From: Limnohabitans sp.
GTDB lineage: Bacteria > Pseudomonadota > Gammaproteobacteria > Burkholderiales > Burkholderiaceae_C
Assembly: GCA_021300495.1 (NCBI GenBank)
Contig: JAJTDK010000019.1
Span: 1-64,000, forward strand
Direction: 5' to 3'
Length of the DNA stretch: 64,000 bases
Below are positions 8,268 to 16,368 of this stretch, piece by piece (the first letter of the stretch is position 1; every line of letters begins with the position of its first letter). The position numbers and the translations under genes are program-made. The notes beneath the pieces were generated by a model. The model did no database searches. It was not told where the DNA came from and saw only the letters and a list, made by a program, of their open reading frames with translations.

Positions 8268-9743
8268 ATGCAGCAAGATATTTTGATCAACTGGTCTCCC
8301 CAAGAAACCCGCGTTGCAGTGGTAGAGCAGGGTGCTGTTCAAGAGCTGCATGTTGAACGTTCTTTAGAGCGTGGCTTGGTCAGCAACATCTACCTTGGCA
8401 AAGTGGCCCGCGTTTTGCCGGGCATGCAGTCGGCCTTCATTGACATCGGCCTTGAGCGCGCAGCTTTTTTGCATGTGGCAGATGTCTGGCAACGGCAGCC
8501 TGAGGGCGAGCCCCCCCAAGTCGCACGCAGCAGTCAGACCTTGGTCCCCATTGAGAAGCAAGTTTTCGAAGGCCAAGCCTTGATGGTGCAAGTGGTCAAG
8601 GATCCTATCGGTACCAAGGGCGCTAGGCTTTCTACCCAAATTAGCATTGCTGGCAGGCATTTGGTCTTTTTGCCGCAAGACGACCACATTGGTGTGTCTC
8701 AAAAAATTCCATCTGATCAACGTGATGCTTTAAGGGCGCGTTTGCAAAATTTGGTGGGTGCACAGGGCGGTGGCTTCATTCTGCGAACCAATGCAGAAGA
8801 TAGCAGCGATGCAGAGTTGGGTGAAGACATTGCTTACCTTCGAAAAACATGGGCGCGAATCAAAGACGCTTCTATCAAGCTGCCAGTGCAGTCATTGCTT
8901 CACCAAGACCTGACTCTTTTGCAAAGAGTCTTGCGAGACCTTGTAGGCGAAGGCACACAAACCATTCGCCTTGACTCCAAAGAACAATTTGAACATTTGT
9001 CCGCGTTTGCCAAAGAGTTCATGCCGGCTTCAGCGGCCCGGCTTCAACTGTACAAGGGTGAGCGTCCTATTTTTGATTTGTATTCAATCGACGAGGAAGT
9101 GGCCAAAGCTTTGGGCCGTCGGGTTGAACTCAAGTCGGGTGGCTACCTCATCATTGACCAAACAGAAGCCCTGACCACTGTCGATGTAAATACAGGTGGC
9201 TACGTAGGCGCACGCAATTTTGATGACACCATTTTTAAAACAAATCTAGAGGCAGCGCATGCCATTGCTCGGCAACTTCGATTGCGCAATCTGGGTGGCA
9301 TCATCATTGTTGACTTCATTGACATGTCCCGCGAGGAGCATCAAACCGCAGTGCTTGACGAGTTTAAAAAACAATTAAGCCGCGATCGTGTCAAAACAAT
9401 GGCGGGTGGATTTTCGCAACTGGGTTTGTTGGAAATGACACGCAAGCGAACAAGAGAATCTTTGTCGCACATGCTGTGTGAGCCGTGCCCCAGTTGCGAC
9501 GGCAAAGGCAGTGTCAAAACCAACCGGACGGTGGTTTACGATATCCTGCGTGAAATATTGCGCGAGGCTCGTCAGTTCAATCCGAAAGAGTTTCGAGTGG
9601 TGGCTGCGCCTGCTGTCATTGAGTTGTTGCTGGATGAAGAGAGCCAGCATTTGGCTGCGCTGTCTGATTTTATTGCCAAGCCCATTTCGCTTCAGAGTGA
9701 AACCGCCATGGGTCAAGAGCAATACGACGTTGTGTTACTTTGA
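8268..9743 (+). CDS. rng: Ribonuclease G
   Basis: RNase E/G family endoribonuclease, in E. coli responsible for 16S rRNA 5' maturation and mRNA turnover. The ATG at 8268 gives 491 residues, the normal RNase G length; an in-frame upstream extension overlaps the previous gene and is rejected. An S1-like RNA-binding region lies at about residues 35-125 (VSNIYLGKVARVLPGMQSAF). The magnesium-binding aspartates are D306 in TVDVNTGG and D349 in IVDFIDM, almost the same positions as in E. coli. The zinc-link motif CEPCPSC is present. The long unstructured RNase E tail is absent. It converges with msbA, separated by one base. Confidence 0.95.
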   Translation: MQQDILINWSPQETRVAVVEQGAVQELHVERSLERGLVSNIYLGKVARVLPGMQSAFIDIGLERAAFLHVADVWQRQPEGEPPQVARSSQTLVPIEKQVFEGQALMVQVVKDPIGTKGARLSTQISIAGRHLVFLPQDDHIGVSQKIPSDQRDALRARLQNLVGAQGGGFILRTNAEDSSDAELGEDIAYLRKTWARIKDASIKLPVQSLLHQDLTLLQRVLRDLVGEGTQTIRLDSKEQFEHLSAFAKEFMPASAARLQLYKGERPIFDLYSIDEEVAKALGRRVELKSGGYLIIDQTEALTTVDVNTGGYVGARNFDDTIFKTNLEAAHAIARQLRLRNLGGIIIVDFIDMSREEHQTAVLDEFKKQLSRDRVKTMAGGFSQLGLLEMTRKRTRESLSHMLCEPCPSCDGKGSVKTNRTVVYDILREILREARQFNPKEFRVVAAPAVIELLLDEESQHLAALSDFIAKPISLQSETAMGQEQYDVVLL

Positions 9744-9744
9744 T

Positions 9745-11541
9745 TCAAACCGCATCGCTTTTGTGATGCAGTCTTGAGTAAACACCGCCAGCCTTCAGAA
9801 GTTCCTCATGGCGGCCTTGCTCCACAATCTCTCCTTGCGACATGACGACTACCCTGTCTGCATGTTCGATGGTTGAGAGTCGGTGCGCAATGATCAAGGT
9901 GGTGCGCCCCTTCATGAGGTTTTGCAATGCATCCTGCACCCAACGTTCTGATTCATTGTCCAGGGCAGATGTGGCTTCGTCCAAAATAAGGATGGGTGCA
10001 TTTTTGTAGAGTGCTCGGGCAATGGCCAAGCGCTGTCGCTGTCCACCCGAGAGCTCAGTGGCGTTGTGTCCTAACAGTGTGTCCATGCCGAGGGGTAGCT
10101 TGCCCACATGTTCGTCAAGGTTGGCCGCTGCCAAACATGCTTGTATTTTGGCGCGATCAACGATCTGACCCAGGGCAATGTTGGCTGCAACAGTGTCATT
10201 GAGCATCACAACATCTTGACTGACCATGGCAAATTGTTGACGCAATTGTTGAAGTGGCCAGTCTTGTATGTCGGTGCCTTGCAAAATAACTTGCCCAGAA
10301 CTGGGCTGTACAAACCGAGGCAACAAATTGACCAAGGTGGTTTTGCCTGAGCCACTGGTGCCTACAAAGGCCACAGTTTCACCAGATTGAATGTTTAAGC
10401 ATAAATTGTTCAGGGCAGGCGAAGTATCGGCAGCATATTGAACATGGATGTTTTGAAATTCAATGCAGGGCCCCTGGCTGGCTTGCGATGCGGTGTTTTG
10501 ACTTTCTCCTTTTGAGCGGGTAGCGTGCCCATCTGCTTCAACTTGAACTTCTTCCAATAATCGCAAGCCTCTTTCAAGTGCGGCCAAACCTCGCGTGACG
10601 GGGGTTGCAATATCGGCCAGTCGCTTGATGGGGGAGACCAGCATCAGCATGGCGGTGATGAAAGCAACAAAGCCGCCTACGGTGGCACCTTGTAAGCCCG
10701 TTCGACTTTGGATCAATGCCACGACCAACACCGTTGACAATGCCACCGCTGCCATCAATTGCGTGAGGGGCGACATGGCCGCCGAAGCAATGGTGGATTT
10801 CAAAGCCAAACTTCTGAGTCTTTGGCTTAAAGTTTGGAAACGATTGAGTTGGCTTTCTTGGGCGCCGTGAAGTCGCACCATGCGGTGGGCCAAAACATTC
10901 TCTTCCACCACGTAAGCTAAATTGTCCGTGGCAGATTGGCTGTCTCGGGTGAGGCTATATAGACGCTTGGAGAGCTTCTTCATGATCCAGGCTGAACCAG
11001 GTACCACGATGAAGACCAGCATGGTCAGTTTCCAGTTTAAAAACATCAAGTAAGCAATCAAGGCCAGCAGCGTGAAGCCATCTCTTGAAAGGCCTAAAAG
11101 AGCTGAAATAAGCTGTGTCGCGCCTGTTTGTACTTCATAGACCAAGGTGTTGGACAAAGCACTTGCCGATTGTTTGCTGAAAATGGACATGTCAGCCTGC
11201 ATCAATCTGCGAAACAAAGCCTCGCGCAATGCTTGCATGCCGTCGTTGGCAATGCGCGCTAGAGCATACTGAGACACAAAAAATGCAAGGCCCCTGACGA
11301 AAAAAATACCGATGACGGCCGTTGGGACCATCCAAAGGGGCAGGCTGTTTTCGGCAAATCCCTCGTCTAGCAAAGGTTTGAAGAGGGCTGGAATGAGGGG
11401 CTCAGTGGCCGCAGCCACCAGCGTTGCCAAGATGGCCAGCGCCCAAGCGCCTCGCTGTTTGCCAAAATAGGGCCAAAGACGGCGCATTCGCTTCAGGTAA
11501 CTTAAGTCCTGCTGGGTGCTGTCTTGGGCGATTTGTGTCAT
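9745..11541 (-). CDS. msbA: Lipid A export ATP-binding/permease protein MsbA
   Basis: Inner-membrane ABC half-transporter that flips lipid A-core, acting as a homodimer; 598 residues from the ATG at 11541 (a GTG 24 bases upstream is possible). Six hydrophobic helices occupy roughly residues 20-320, with the family segment QALREALFRRLMQADMSIF between them. The nucleotide-binding domain has Walker A GTSGSGKT at about 394-401, signature ELSGGQRQRLAIARAL, Walker B ILILDEATSALD and H-loop IIAHRLSTI. A linker of about 20 residues rich in Ser, Gln and Thr separates the two domains. Its presence implies that the cell makes lipopolysaccharide, which matters for the lptF lesion described elsewhere in this annotation. 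Confidence 0.93.
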   Translation of the reverse strand: MTQIAQDSTQQDLSYLKRMRRLWPYFGKQRGAWALAILATLVAAATEPLIPALFKPLLDEGFAENSLPLWMVPTAVIGIFFVRGLAFFVSQYALARIANDGMQALREALFRRLMQADMSIFSKQSASALSNTLVYEVQTGATQLISALLGLSRDGFTLLALIAYLMFLNWKLTMLVFIVVPGSAWIMKKLSKRLYSLTRDSQSATDNLAYVVEENVLAHRMVRLHGAQESQLNRFQTLSQRLRSLALKSTIASAAMSPLTQLMAAVALSTVLVVALIQSRTGLQGATVGGFVAFITAMLMLVSPIKRLADIATPVTRGLAALERGLRLLEEVQVEADGHATRSKGESQNTASQASQGPCIEFQNIHVQYAADTSPALNNLCLNIQSGETVAFVGTSGSGKTTLVNLLPRFVQPSSGQVILQGTDIQDWPLQQLRQQFAMVSQDVVMLNDTVAANIALGQIVDRAKIQACLAAANLDEHVGKLPLGMDTLLGHNATELSGGQRQRLAIARALYKNAPILILDEATSALDNESERWVQDALQNLMKGRTTLIIAHRLSTIEHADRVVVMSQGEIVEQGRHEELLKAGGVYSRLHHKSDAV

Positions 11542-11601
11542 TGATTTGATTTTAACGCGTGTCACAATGCTAAATTAGCGGTGTTATGACTTGCCAATCC
11601 T

Positions 11602-12903
11602 ATGAAAAAGACCTCATTCTTGACCTATTTTTCTCCTTTTAAGGCCCATTTGGGTGCTTTGCTTTTGAGCTTTGTCTTCGCCTCAAGCGCGGCATGGGCT
11701 CAGTTCAAAGTCGATGTCTCTGGTGTTGGACTGACGCAAGTTCCCATTGCCATTGCCACTTTCAAGGGCGAAGAAACTGCGCCGCAAAAGACGTCGGCCA
11801 TCTTGTTGGCAGATTTGGAAAGAAGTGGTCAATTCAGAGCAGTTCCCAATTTGGGTTTAAGCATGGACGAGCTCTCCCGACCAGACCATGCCATGCTGCG
11901 ACAAAAAAGTGCCGATGCCCTTGTGGCGGGCAGCTCAACGCGTTTAGCCGATGGCCGCTACGAAGTTCGAGCCAAGTTGTGGGACGTGGTTTCGGGTCAA
12001 GAGCGAGGTGACTACCGCGAAACTGTGGCCGCGGCAGACTTGCGTTTATCAGCGCACCGGCTTGCTGACTGGGTCTATGAAAAACTAACAGGCGAGAAGG
12101 GCGTCTTTGCGACCCGCATTGCTTACATTACCAAAACCACTGGTAAATACAGCCTTTGGATAGCTGACTCCGATGGCGAGAACGCTCAGTCTGCATTGAC
12201 AAGTGCAGAGCCCATCATTTCGCCATCTTGGTCGCCCAAGGGCAATCAGTTGGCCTATGTTTCATTTGAGTCTCGCAAGCCCGTTATTTACGTGCATGAG
12301 TTGGCCACAGGCAAACGCAAAATCATGGCCAATTTCAAAGGTTCTAACAGCGCACCCGCTTGGTCGCCAGATGGACGTTCTTTGTTGGCCACTTTAAGCC
12401 GCGATGGGGGCTCACAGTTGTACCTTATTGACGTTGCTTCTGGTGAAGCCAAGCGCTTAACCCAAAACGCAGGCATTGATACCGAGCCTAGCTTTTCGCA
12501 AGATGGCTCGAAGATTTACTTCGTATCTGATCGGGGGGGAAGTCCTCAAATTTACAAAATGAACGACTCAGGCTCGGGCGTTGAAAGAGTCACTTTCAGT
12601 GGAAGTTACAATATCTCACCCGCACTTAGCCCAGATGGGCGGTGGCTAACATACATCTCACGTGTTGGGGGGCAGTTCAAAGTTCAGGTGTTGAACTTGA
12701 GCACCGGCCAGACAAGTGCCATCACTGAAACCTCAGCCGATGAGCGCCCTAGCTTTGCACCCAACAGCAAGTTGATTGTTTATGCCACGGTGCTCCAAGG
12801 ACGCGAGGCGCTCATGACAACCACCTTAGACGGCAAGATCAAAGCCAGATTGTCTGGACAAAGTGGTGATATTCGTGAACCCGCCTGGGGTCCTTACCGA
12901 TAA
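11602..12903 (+). CDS. tolB: Tol-Pal system beta-propeller protein TolB
   Basis: Periplasmic component of the Tol-Pal envelope system, which links the peptidoglycan-bound lipoprotein Pal to the inner-membrane Tol proteins during cell constriction. 433 residues, the usual length. The signal peptide ends at SSAAWAQ (about residue 34). The N-terminal alpha/beta domain follows (VPIAIATFKGEE, LERSGQFRAV). The C-terminal six-bladed propeller shows repeated WSPKGNQLAYVSFESRKP, WSPDGRSLLATLSRDGGS, FSQDGSKIYFVSDRGGSPQI and LSPDGRWLTYISR. It begins a tolB-pal-cpoB cluster; tolQRA are not in this window. A GGAG site lies near the end for translation of pal. Confidence 0.96.
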   Translation: MKKTSFLTYFSPFKAHLGALLLSFVFASSAAWAQFKVDVSGVGLTQVPIAIATFKGEETAPQKTSAILLADLERSGQFRAVPNLGLSMDELSRPDHAMLRQKSADALVAGSSTRLADGRYEVRAKLWDVVSGQERGDYRETVAAADLRLSAHRLADWVYEKLTGEKGVFATRIAYITKTTGKYSLWIADSDGENAQSALTSAEPIISPSWSPKGNQLAYVSFESRKPVIYVHELATGKRKIMANFKGSNSAPAWSPDGRSLLATLSRDGGSQLYLIDVASGEAKRLTQNAGIDTEPSFSQDGSKIYFVSDRGGSPQIYKMNDSGSGVERVTFSGSYNISPALSPDGRWLTYISRVGGQFKVQVLNLSTGQTSAITETSADERPSFAPNSKLIVYATVLQGREALMTTTLDGKIKARLSGQSGDIREPAWGPYR

Positions 12904-12925
12904 TTTTTAAAAGTTGGAGTTTTTC

Positions 12926-13444
12926 ATGATCAAACGTAGTCTTTGGATTTTGGCATTGACAGCAGCCTTGGCGGCTTGTTCATCGGGTGTTAAATTGAGC
13001 GAGGTGCCTGTTGAAGACAAAAACGCTTCTGCTTCGGCCCCCGCCTCAACCGATGCCGCACAAAGCAGCGTCGCGCCTGTTGTGGGCGGCAAAGCGGGTG
13101 CACAAGGTGTGGCGCCAGCTGGCGTGAATGTGGTGTATTTTGACTACGACAGTTTTGCATTGAAGCCAGAAGCGCGTGCTGTTTTGGAGCGCAATGCAGC
13201 ACATCTGCAAGCTAACAAACAATTCAAAGTTCAACTTGAAGGACACACCGACGATCGTGGCGGTCGTGAATACAACTTAGCCCTCGGTCAAAAGCGTGCT
13301 GAAACAGTTCGCCGCGCACTGACCTTGTTGGGTGTGAGCGATGCACAAGTTGAAGCAGTTAGTTTTGGCAAAGAAAAGCCTGCTGCATCGGGTGCCGATG
13401 AGGCAACTTATGCCAAAAATCGCCGTGTTGAAATCAAATACTGA
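12926..13444 (+). CDS. pal: Peptidoglycan-associated lipoprotein Pal
   Basis: Outer-membrane lipoprotein that binds peptidoglycan and TolB. The ATG at 12926, seven bases after a GGAG, gives 172 residues; an upstream in-frame TTG overlaps that ribosome-binding site and is rejected. The lipobox LAAC places the lipidated cysteine at residue 18. A flexible Ala/Ser-rich stretch follows (about 30-65). The C-terminal OmpA-like domain has VYFDYDSFALKPEA, the peptidoglycan-binding pattern LEGHTDDRGGREYNLALG and a basic ending NRRVEIKY. It lies 22 bases after tolB and 11 before cpoB. Confidence 0.97.
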   Translation: MIKRSLWILALTAALAACSSGVKLSEVPVEDKNASASAPASTDAAQSSVAPVVGGKAGAQGVAPAGVNVVYFDYDSFALKPEARAVLERNAAHLQANKQFKVQLEGHTDDRGGREYNLALGQKRAETVRRALTLLGVSDAQVEAVSFGKEKPAASGADEATYAKNRRVEIKY

Positions 13445-13455
13445 TTGAATCTTTT

Positions 13456-14247
13456 ATGCGAAATCGGGCTTATTTATTCTTCCTCCAATTAGGCTTGGCA
13501 TGCTGGTTGTCTAGCCTAAGTCTGCTTGCCAATGCAGCCTTGTTTGGAGATGATGAAGCCCGACGCGCCATTTTGGATTTGCGACAGCGGCTTGAAGCAG
13601 CCCAGCAAAATTTGAAGTCTCAAACAGCTGAAATTGCGAAGTCTCAAGCGGCTGACAATGCCAACTTGAGGGGCAGTTTGCTTGAGTTGCAAAACCAAAT
13701 TGAAGGCTTGAAATCTGAACAATCAAGGCTTCGCGGCACCTTAGAAAATTTGTTGCGTGAGCTCACTGAAATTCAGCTGAAACAAAAAGACATTCTTCAA
13801 AGCGTCGACACACGGTTGAACAGGTTTGAACCTGTCAAAGTTGTTTTAGACGGTCTGGAGTTTCAAGCTGACCCTGCAGAGAAGAAGCAGTTTGACAACG
13901 CGCTGGCGGTCTTTCGAACGGGTGATTTTGCGGCTGCGCAAAGCAGCTTACTTGGCTTTTTGCTAAGTCACCCCGGCAGCGGTTATGCATCTTCTGCTCT
14001 GTTTTGGTTAGGCAATGCACAGTACGCCACCAAAGACTACAAAGAGTCGATGCTCAATTTCCGAAAGCTTTTGAGCATTGCGCCACTGCACACGCGTGCC
14101 CCAGACGCCATGCTGGCCATTTCGAATTGTTTGATCGAGCTCAAGGACTTGAAGGCCGCCAGAAAAGCCATGGAAGATTTGATCAAATTGCATCCCAGTA
14201 GCGATGCAGCACAAACAGCCAAAGATCGACTCAGTCGCTTGAAATAG
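13456..14247 (+). CDS. cpoB: Cell division coordinator CpoB (YbgF)
   Basis: Periplasmic TPR protein that in E. coli coordinates Tol activity with septal peptidoglycan synthesis. 263 residues. The signal peptide ends about residue 28 (SLLANAALFG). A coiled-coil trimerisation region spans about 33-115 (DLRQRLEAAQQNLKSQ, LLELQNQIEGLKSEQSRLR). Three TPR-like repeats follow: DNALAVFRTGDFAAAQSSL, ALFWLGNAQYATKDYKES and ISNCLIELKDLKAARKAME. Position third after tolB and pal matches its known role. A YeeE-family gene starts six bases later and is probably co-transcribed, though functionally unrelated. Confidence 0.94.
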   Translation: MRNRAYLFFLQLGLACWLSSLSLLANAALFGDDEARRAILDLRQRLEAAQQNLKSQTAEIAKSQAADNANLRGSLLELQNQIEGLKSEQSRLRGTLENLLRELTEIQLKQKDILQSVDTRLNRFEPVKVVLDGLEFQADPAEKKQFDNALAVFRTGDFAAAQSSLLGFLLSHPGSGYASSALFWLGNAQYATKDYKESMLNFRKLLSIAPLHTRAPDAMLAISNCLIELKDLKAARKAMEDLIKLHPSSDAAQTAKDRLSRLK

Positions 14248-14253
14248 TTCGGC

Positions 14254-15357
14254 ATGACTGAATCTCAACTTGCCGATTTGCAGTGGTTGGTCTTGAGTTC
14301 TACGGCTGTAGTCTCTGTGTTCTTGGGTGTCCTTTTTCACCGTTCGCATTTTTGTACCATGGGCGCAGTCAGCGATGCGGTCATCATGGAAAATTTTGAC
14401 CGCTTGCGTCAGTGGGCCCTGGCCTTGGCTGTTGCCATTTTTGGCTTTGGGTGTATGGCTTATGCGGGCCTGATTAACCCCCTTCAATCAATCTACGCTA
14501 CCAAGGACTTGTTGTGGCTCTCTTCCTTGCTGGGCGGCTTGTTGTTCGGCTGGGGCATGGTGTGGGCTTCTGGTTGTGGGTCAAAGACGCTGGTCCGTCT
14601 AGGTGCAGGTAACTTGAAGGCGCTGTGGGTGTTACTGGTCATGGGTGTTGTTGCGCTTTCTGCCATGAAGGGTGTCTTGGCCGTCGGACGGGCGCAATAC
14701 ATTGATGCCGTGACAATTGAAATGCCGCAGGGTCTGTTTGCGGGTGAGTGGGTGAGTCATTATCTGAATCTCTCGTTGCATGTTGGTATGTTGGTCGCGG
14801 CTTGTTCAGTTTCTTTGCTGTTACTTGTGTGGGTCTTGAAAGATCGACATTTTTTAACGCTTCACAACCTGATGGCGGGTATTTTGGTCGGCCTTGTGAT
14901 TTGTGGGGTTTGGTGGATTTCTGGTGCTTTGGGTCACGGCTTGGAACACCCCGAAACGCTAGAGGAATTTTTTCTCGCCACTTCCAGTCGCAAAATGGAA
15001 GCGCTTAGCTTCACGGGCCCGGTGGCCTTGGCTTTAGACGCGTTGATGTACTTCAGCGATGGCACCAAGCGCTTGACCATCGGTTTGGTCAGTGTGCTGG
15101 GGGTTTGTGCTGGCTCGTTCGTCAGTGCCTGGTTTCAAGGCACCTTGAAACTAGAAGGCTTTTCCAATGCCGTCGACATGCGCCGCCATCTCGTGGGTGC
15201 CAGCTTCATGGGAATAGGTGCCGTGCTTGCCATGGGGTGCTCTATTGGACAGGGCTTAAGCGGCCTCTCAACCCTCAGCCTCAACAGCTTGTTAGCCAGC
15301 TTGGCCATCGTTGCGGGGGCCTATGCGGCTTTGCAATACGATTTGCGTCAAGCATGA
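14254..15357 (+). CDS. YeeE/YedE family transporter (thiosulfate/sulfur-compound uptake)
   Basis: A 367-residue polytopic inner-membrane protein of the YeeE/YedE (TsuA) family; the characterised member imports thiosulfate. Roughly nine to ten hydrophobic segments are visible. The family cysteine motifs are present: FHRSHFCTMGAVSD near the N-terminus, WASGCGSKTLVRLGAGNLKA at about residue 110, and MGCSIGQGLSGLS near residue 330. These cysteines relay the sulfur substrate in the known structure. No TusA-like partner (YeeD) is adjacent. The gene begins six bases after cpoB. Thiosulfate as substrate is an inference from the family. Confidence 0.85.
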   Translation: MTESQLADLQWLVLSSTAVVSVFLGVLFHRSHFCTMGAVSDAVIMENFDRLRQWALALAVAIFGFGCMAYAGLINPLQSIYATKDLLWLSSLLGGLLFGWGMVWASGCGSKTLVRLGAGNLKALWVLLVMGVVALSAMKGVLAVGRAQYIDAVTIEMPQGLFAGEWVSHYLNLSLHVGMLVAACSVSLLLLVWVLKDRHFLTLHNLMAGILVGLVICGVWWISGALGHGLEHPETLEEFFLATSSRKMEALSFTGPVALALDALMYFSDGTKRLTIGLVSVLGVCAGSFVSAWFQGTLKLEGFSNAVDMRRHLVGASFMGIGAVLAMGCSIGQGLSGLSTLSLNSLLASLAIVAGAYAALQYDLRQA

Positions 15358-15387
15358 TTCAGCGCTAGCGTTTTTCAAAATTACGCC

Positions 15388-16191
15388 GTGACGCAAACAA
15401 ACATTGCCAGTCGAAGGTTTGGTGGCATGGCCAGGCTTTATGGCTTAACTGGTGCCGATCAAGTTGCACGTTCACACGTGTTAATTGTGGGCATTGGTGG
15501 CGTGGGTTCTTGGATCGCTGAAGCATTGGCCAGAAGTGGGGTTGGCGAGTTGACCTTGATCGACATGGACCACATTGCCGAATCCAATATCAATCGCCAA
15601 ATTCATGCGTTAGAAAGCACACTGGGACAGGCCAAAGTGTTGGCCATGAAAGAAAGAATTGCCCAAATCAATTCGGAATGTCGTGTTCATGTGGTCGATG
15701 ACTTTGTTTCGCCAGAAAACTGGTTAGGGCTTGTTGCCAACATCAATTCATCTGCGTCATGCTTGATGCCCATCACAGCTGTGATTGATGCTTGTGATCA
15801 AGTCAAGGCCAAAGTGGCCATGGCCGATTGGGCCATTCGGCAAAAAGTTTTCATGGTGACACTGGGAGCTGCTGGGGGCAAAAAAGAGGCCCATCGTGTT
15901 GAGCAAGCCGACCTGTCTAAGGTGACCCACGACCCTTTATTGTCCCAATTGCGGTATCGACTCAGAAAAGAAAAGGGCGCTCCCAAAGAGGGTAAAAAAA
16001 TAGGTGTCCTTTGCGTATTCAGTCGAGAGAACGTTGCGCCGCCCGACGCATCTTGCCTGATTGAAGGCGACGGCACACTCAACTGCCATGGCTATGGATC
16101 GGCTGTGACCGTGACGGCAAGTTTTGGCTTGGTGGCGGCCTCATTGGTCGTGAATTATCTTGCGTCAGGCTTGGCAAACCCTAAAATTTGA
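15388..16191 (+). CDS. tcdA: tRNA threonylcarbamoyladenosine dehydratase TcdA
   Basis: E1-like, ATP-dependent enzyme that cyclises t6A37 of ANN-decoding tRNAs to ct6A. 267 residues from a GTG start. The nucleotide-binding loop VGIGGVGSW lies at residues 34-42, followed by the E1-family stretch DMDHIAESNINRQIHA with the conserved Asn and Arg. IDACDQVKAKVAM and the GDGTLNCHGYGSAVTVTASF segment are typical of TcdA/CsdL. Ubiquitin-like protein partners are absent. The downstream neighbour is tRNA-Lys(UUU), itself a t6A-bearing tRNA, whose promoter lies inside the end of this gene; that adjacency may be coincidence. Confidence 0.93.
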   Translation: MTQTNIASRRFGGMARLYGLTGADQVARSHVLIVGIGGVGSWIAEALARSGVGELTLIDMDHIAESNINRQIHALESTLGQAKVLAMKERIAQINSECRVHVVDDFVSPENWLGLVANINSSASCLMPITAVIDACDQVKAKVAMADWAIRQKVFMVTLGAAGGKKEAHRVEQADLSKVTHDPLLSQLRYRLRKEKGAPKEGKKIGVLCVFSRENVAPPDASCLIEGDGTLNCHGYGSAVTVTASFGLVAASLVVNYLASGLANPKI

Positions 16192-16200
16192 AGCTATAAT
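16171..16200 (+). promoter_or_regulatory. Sigma-70-type promoter of tRNA-Lys
   Basis: A -35 element TTGGCA (16171-16176) and a perfect -10 element TATAAT (16195-16200) are separated by 18 bases. They lie within and just after the end of tcdA. The predicted start of transcription, near 16207, is about 11 bases before the mature tRNA 5' end. Confidence 0.75.
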
Positions 16201-16217
16201 TTAAGGCTTGAGTAGAT

Positions 16218-16293
16218 GGGTCGGTAGCTCAGTCGGTAGAGCAGCGGACTTTTAATCCGTTGGTCGCGAGTTCGAATCTCGCCCGACCCACCA
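16218..16293 (+). tRNA. tRNA-Lys (anticodon TTT)
   Basis: A 76-base cloverleaf with encoded CCA. The acceptor stem GGGTCGG pairs with CCGACCC. The D arm contains AGCTCAGTCGGTAGAGC. The anticodon stem GCGGA/TCCGT encloses loop CTTTTAA with anticodon TTT at 16251-16253. The T arm has GCGAG-TTCGAAT-CTCGC. The sequence closely follows bacterial tRNA-Lys. A strong promoter precedes it and an intrinsic terminator follows at 16311. Confidence 0.98.
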
Positions 16294-16310
16294 AATACTC
16301 AAACCTTTTT

Positions 16311-16345
16311 AAAACCCCGCAAAGCTTGCTCTGTGGGGTTTTTTC
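16311..16345 (+). terminator. Intrinsic terminator after tRNA-Lys
   Basis: AAAACCCC pairs with GGGGTTTT around a loop of about 16 bases that contains an AGCTT core, and a T-run follows. Read on the other strand, the A-tract gives a weaker T-tail, so it may also end transcription of the ABC-F gene arriving from the right. Confidence 0.8.
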
Positions 16346-16368
16346 TTGCCTGCCCAGGCTGCTCTCTT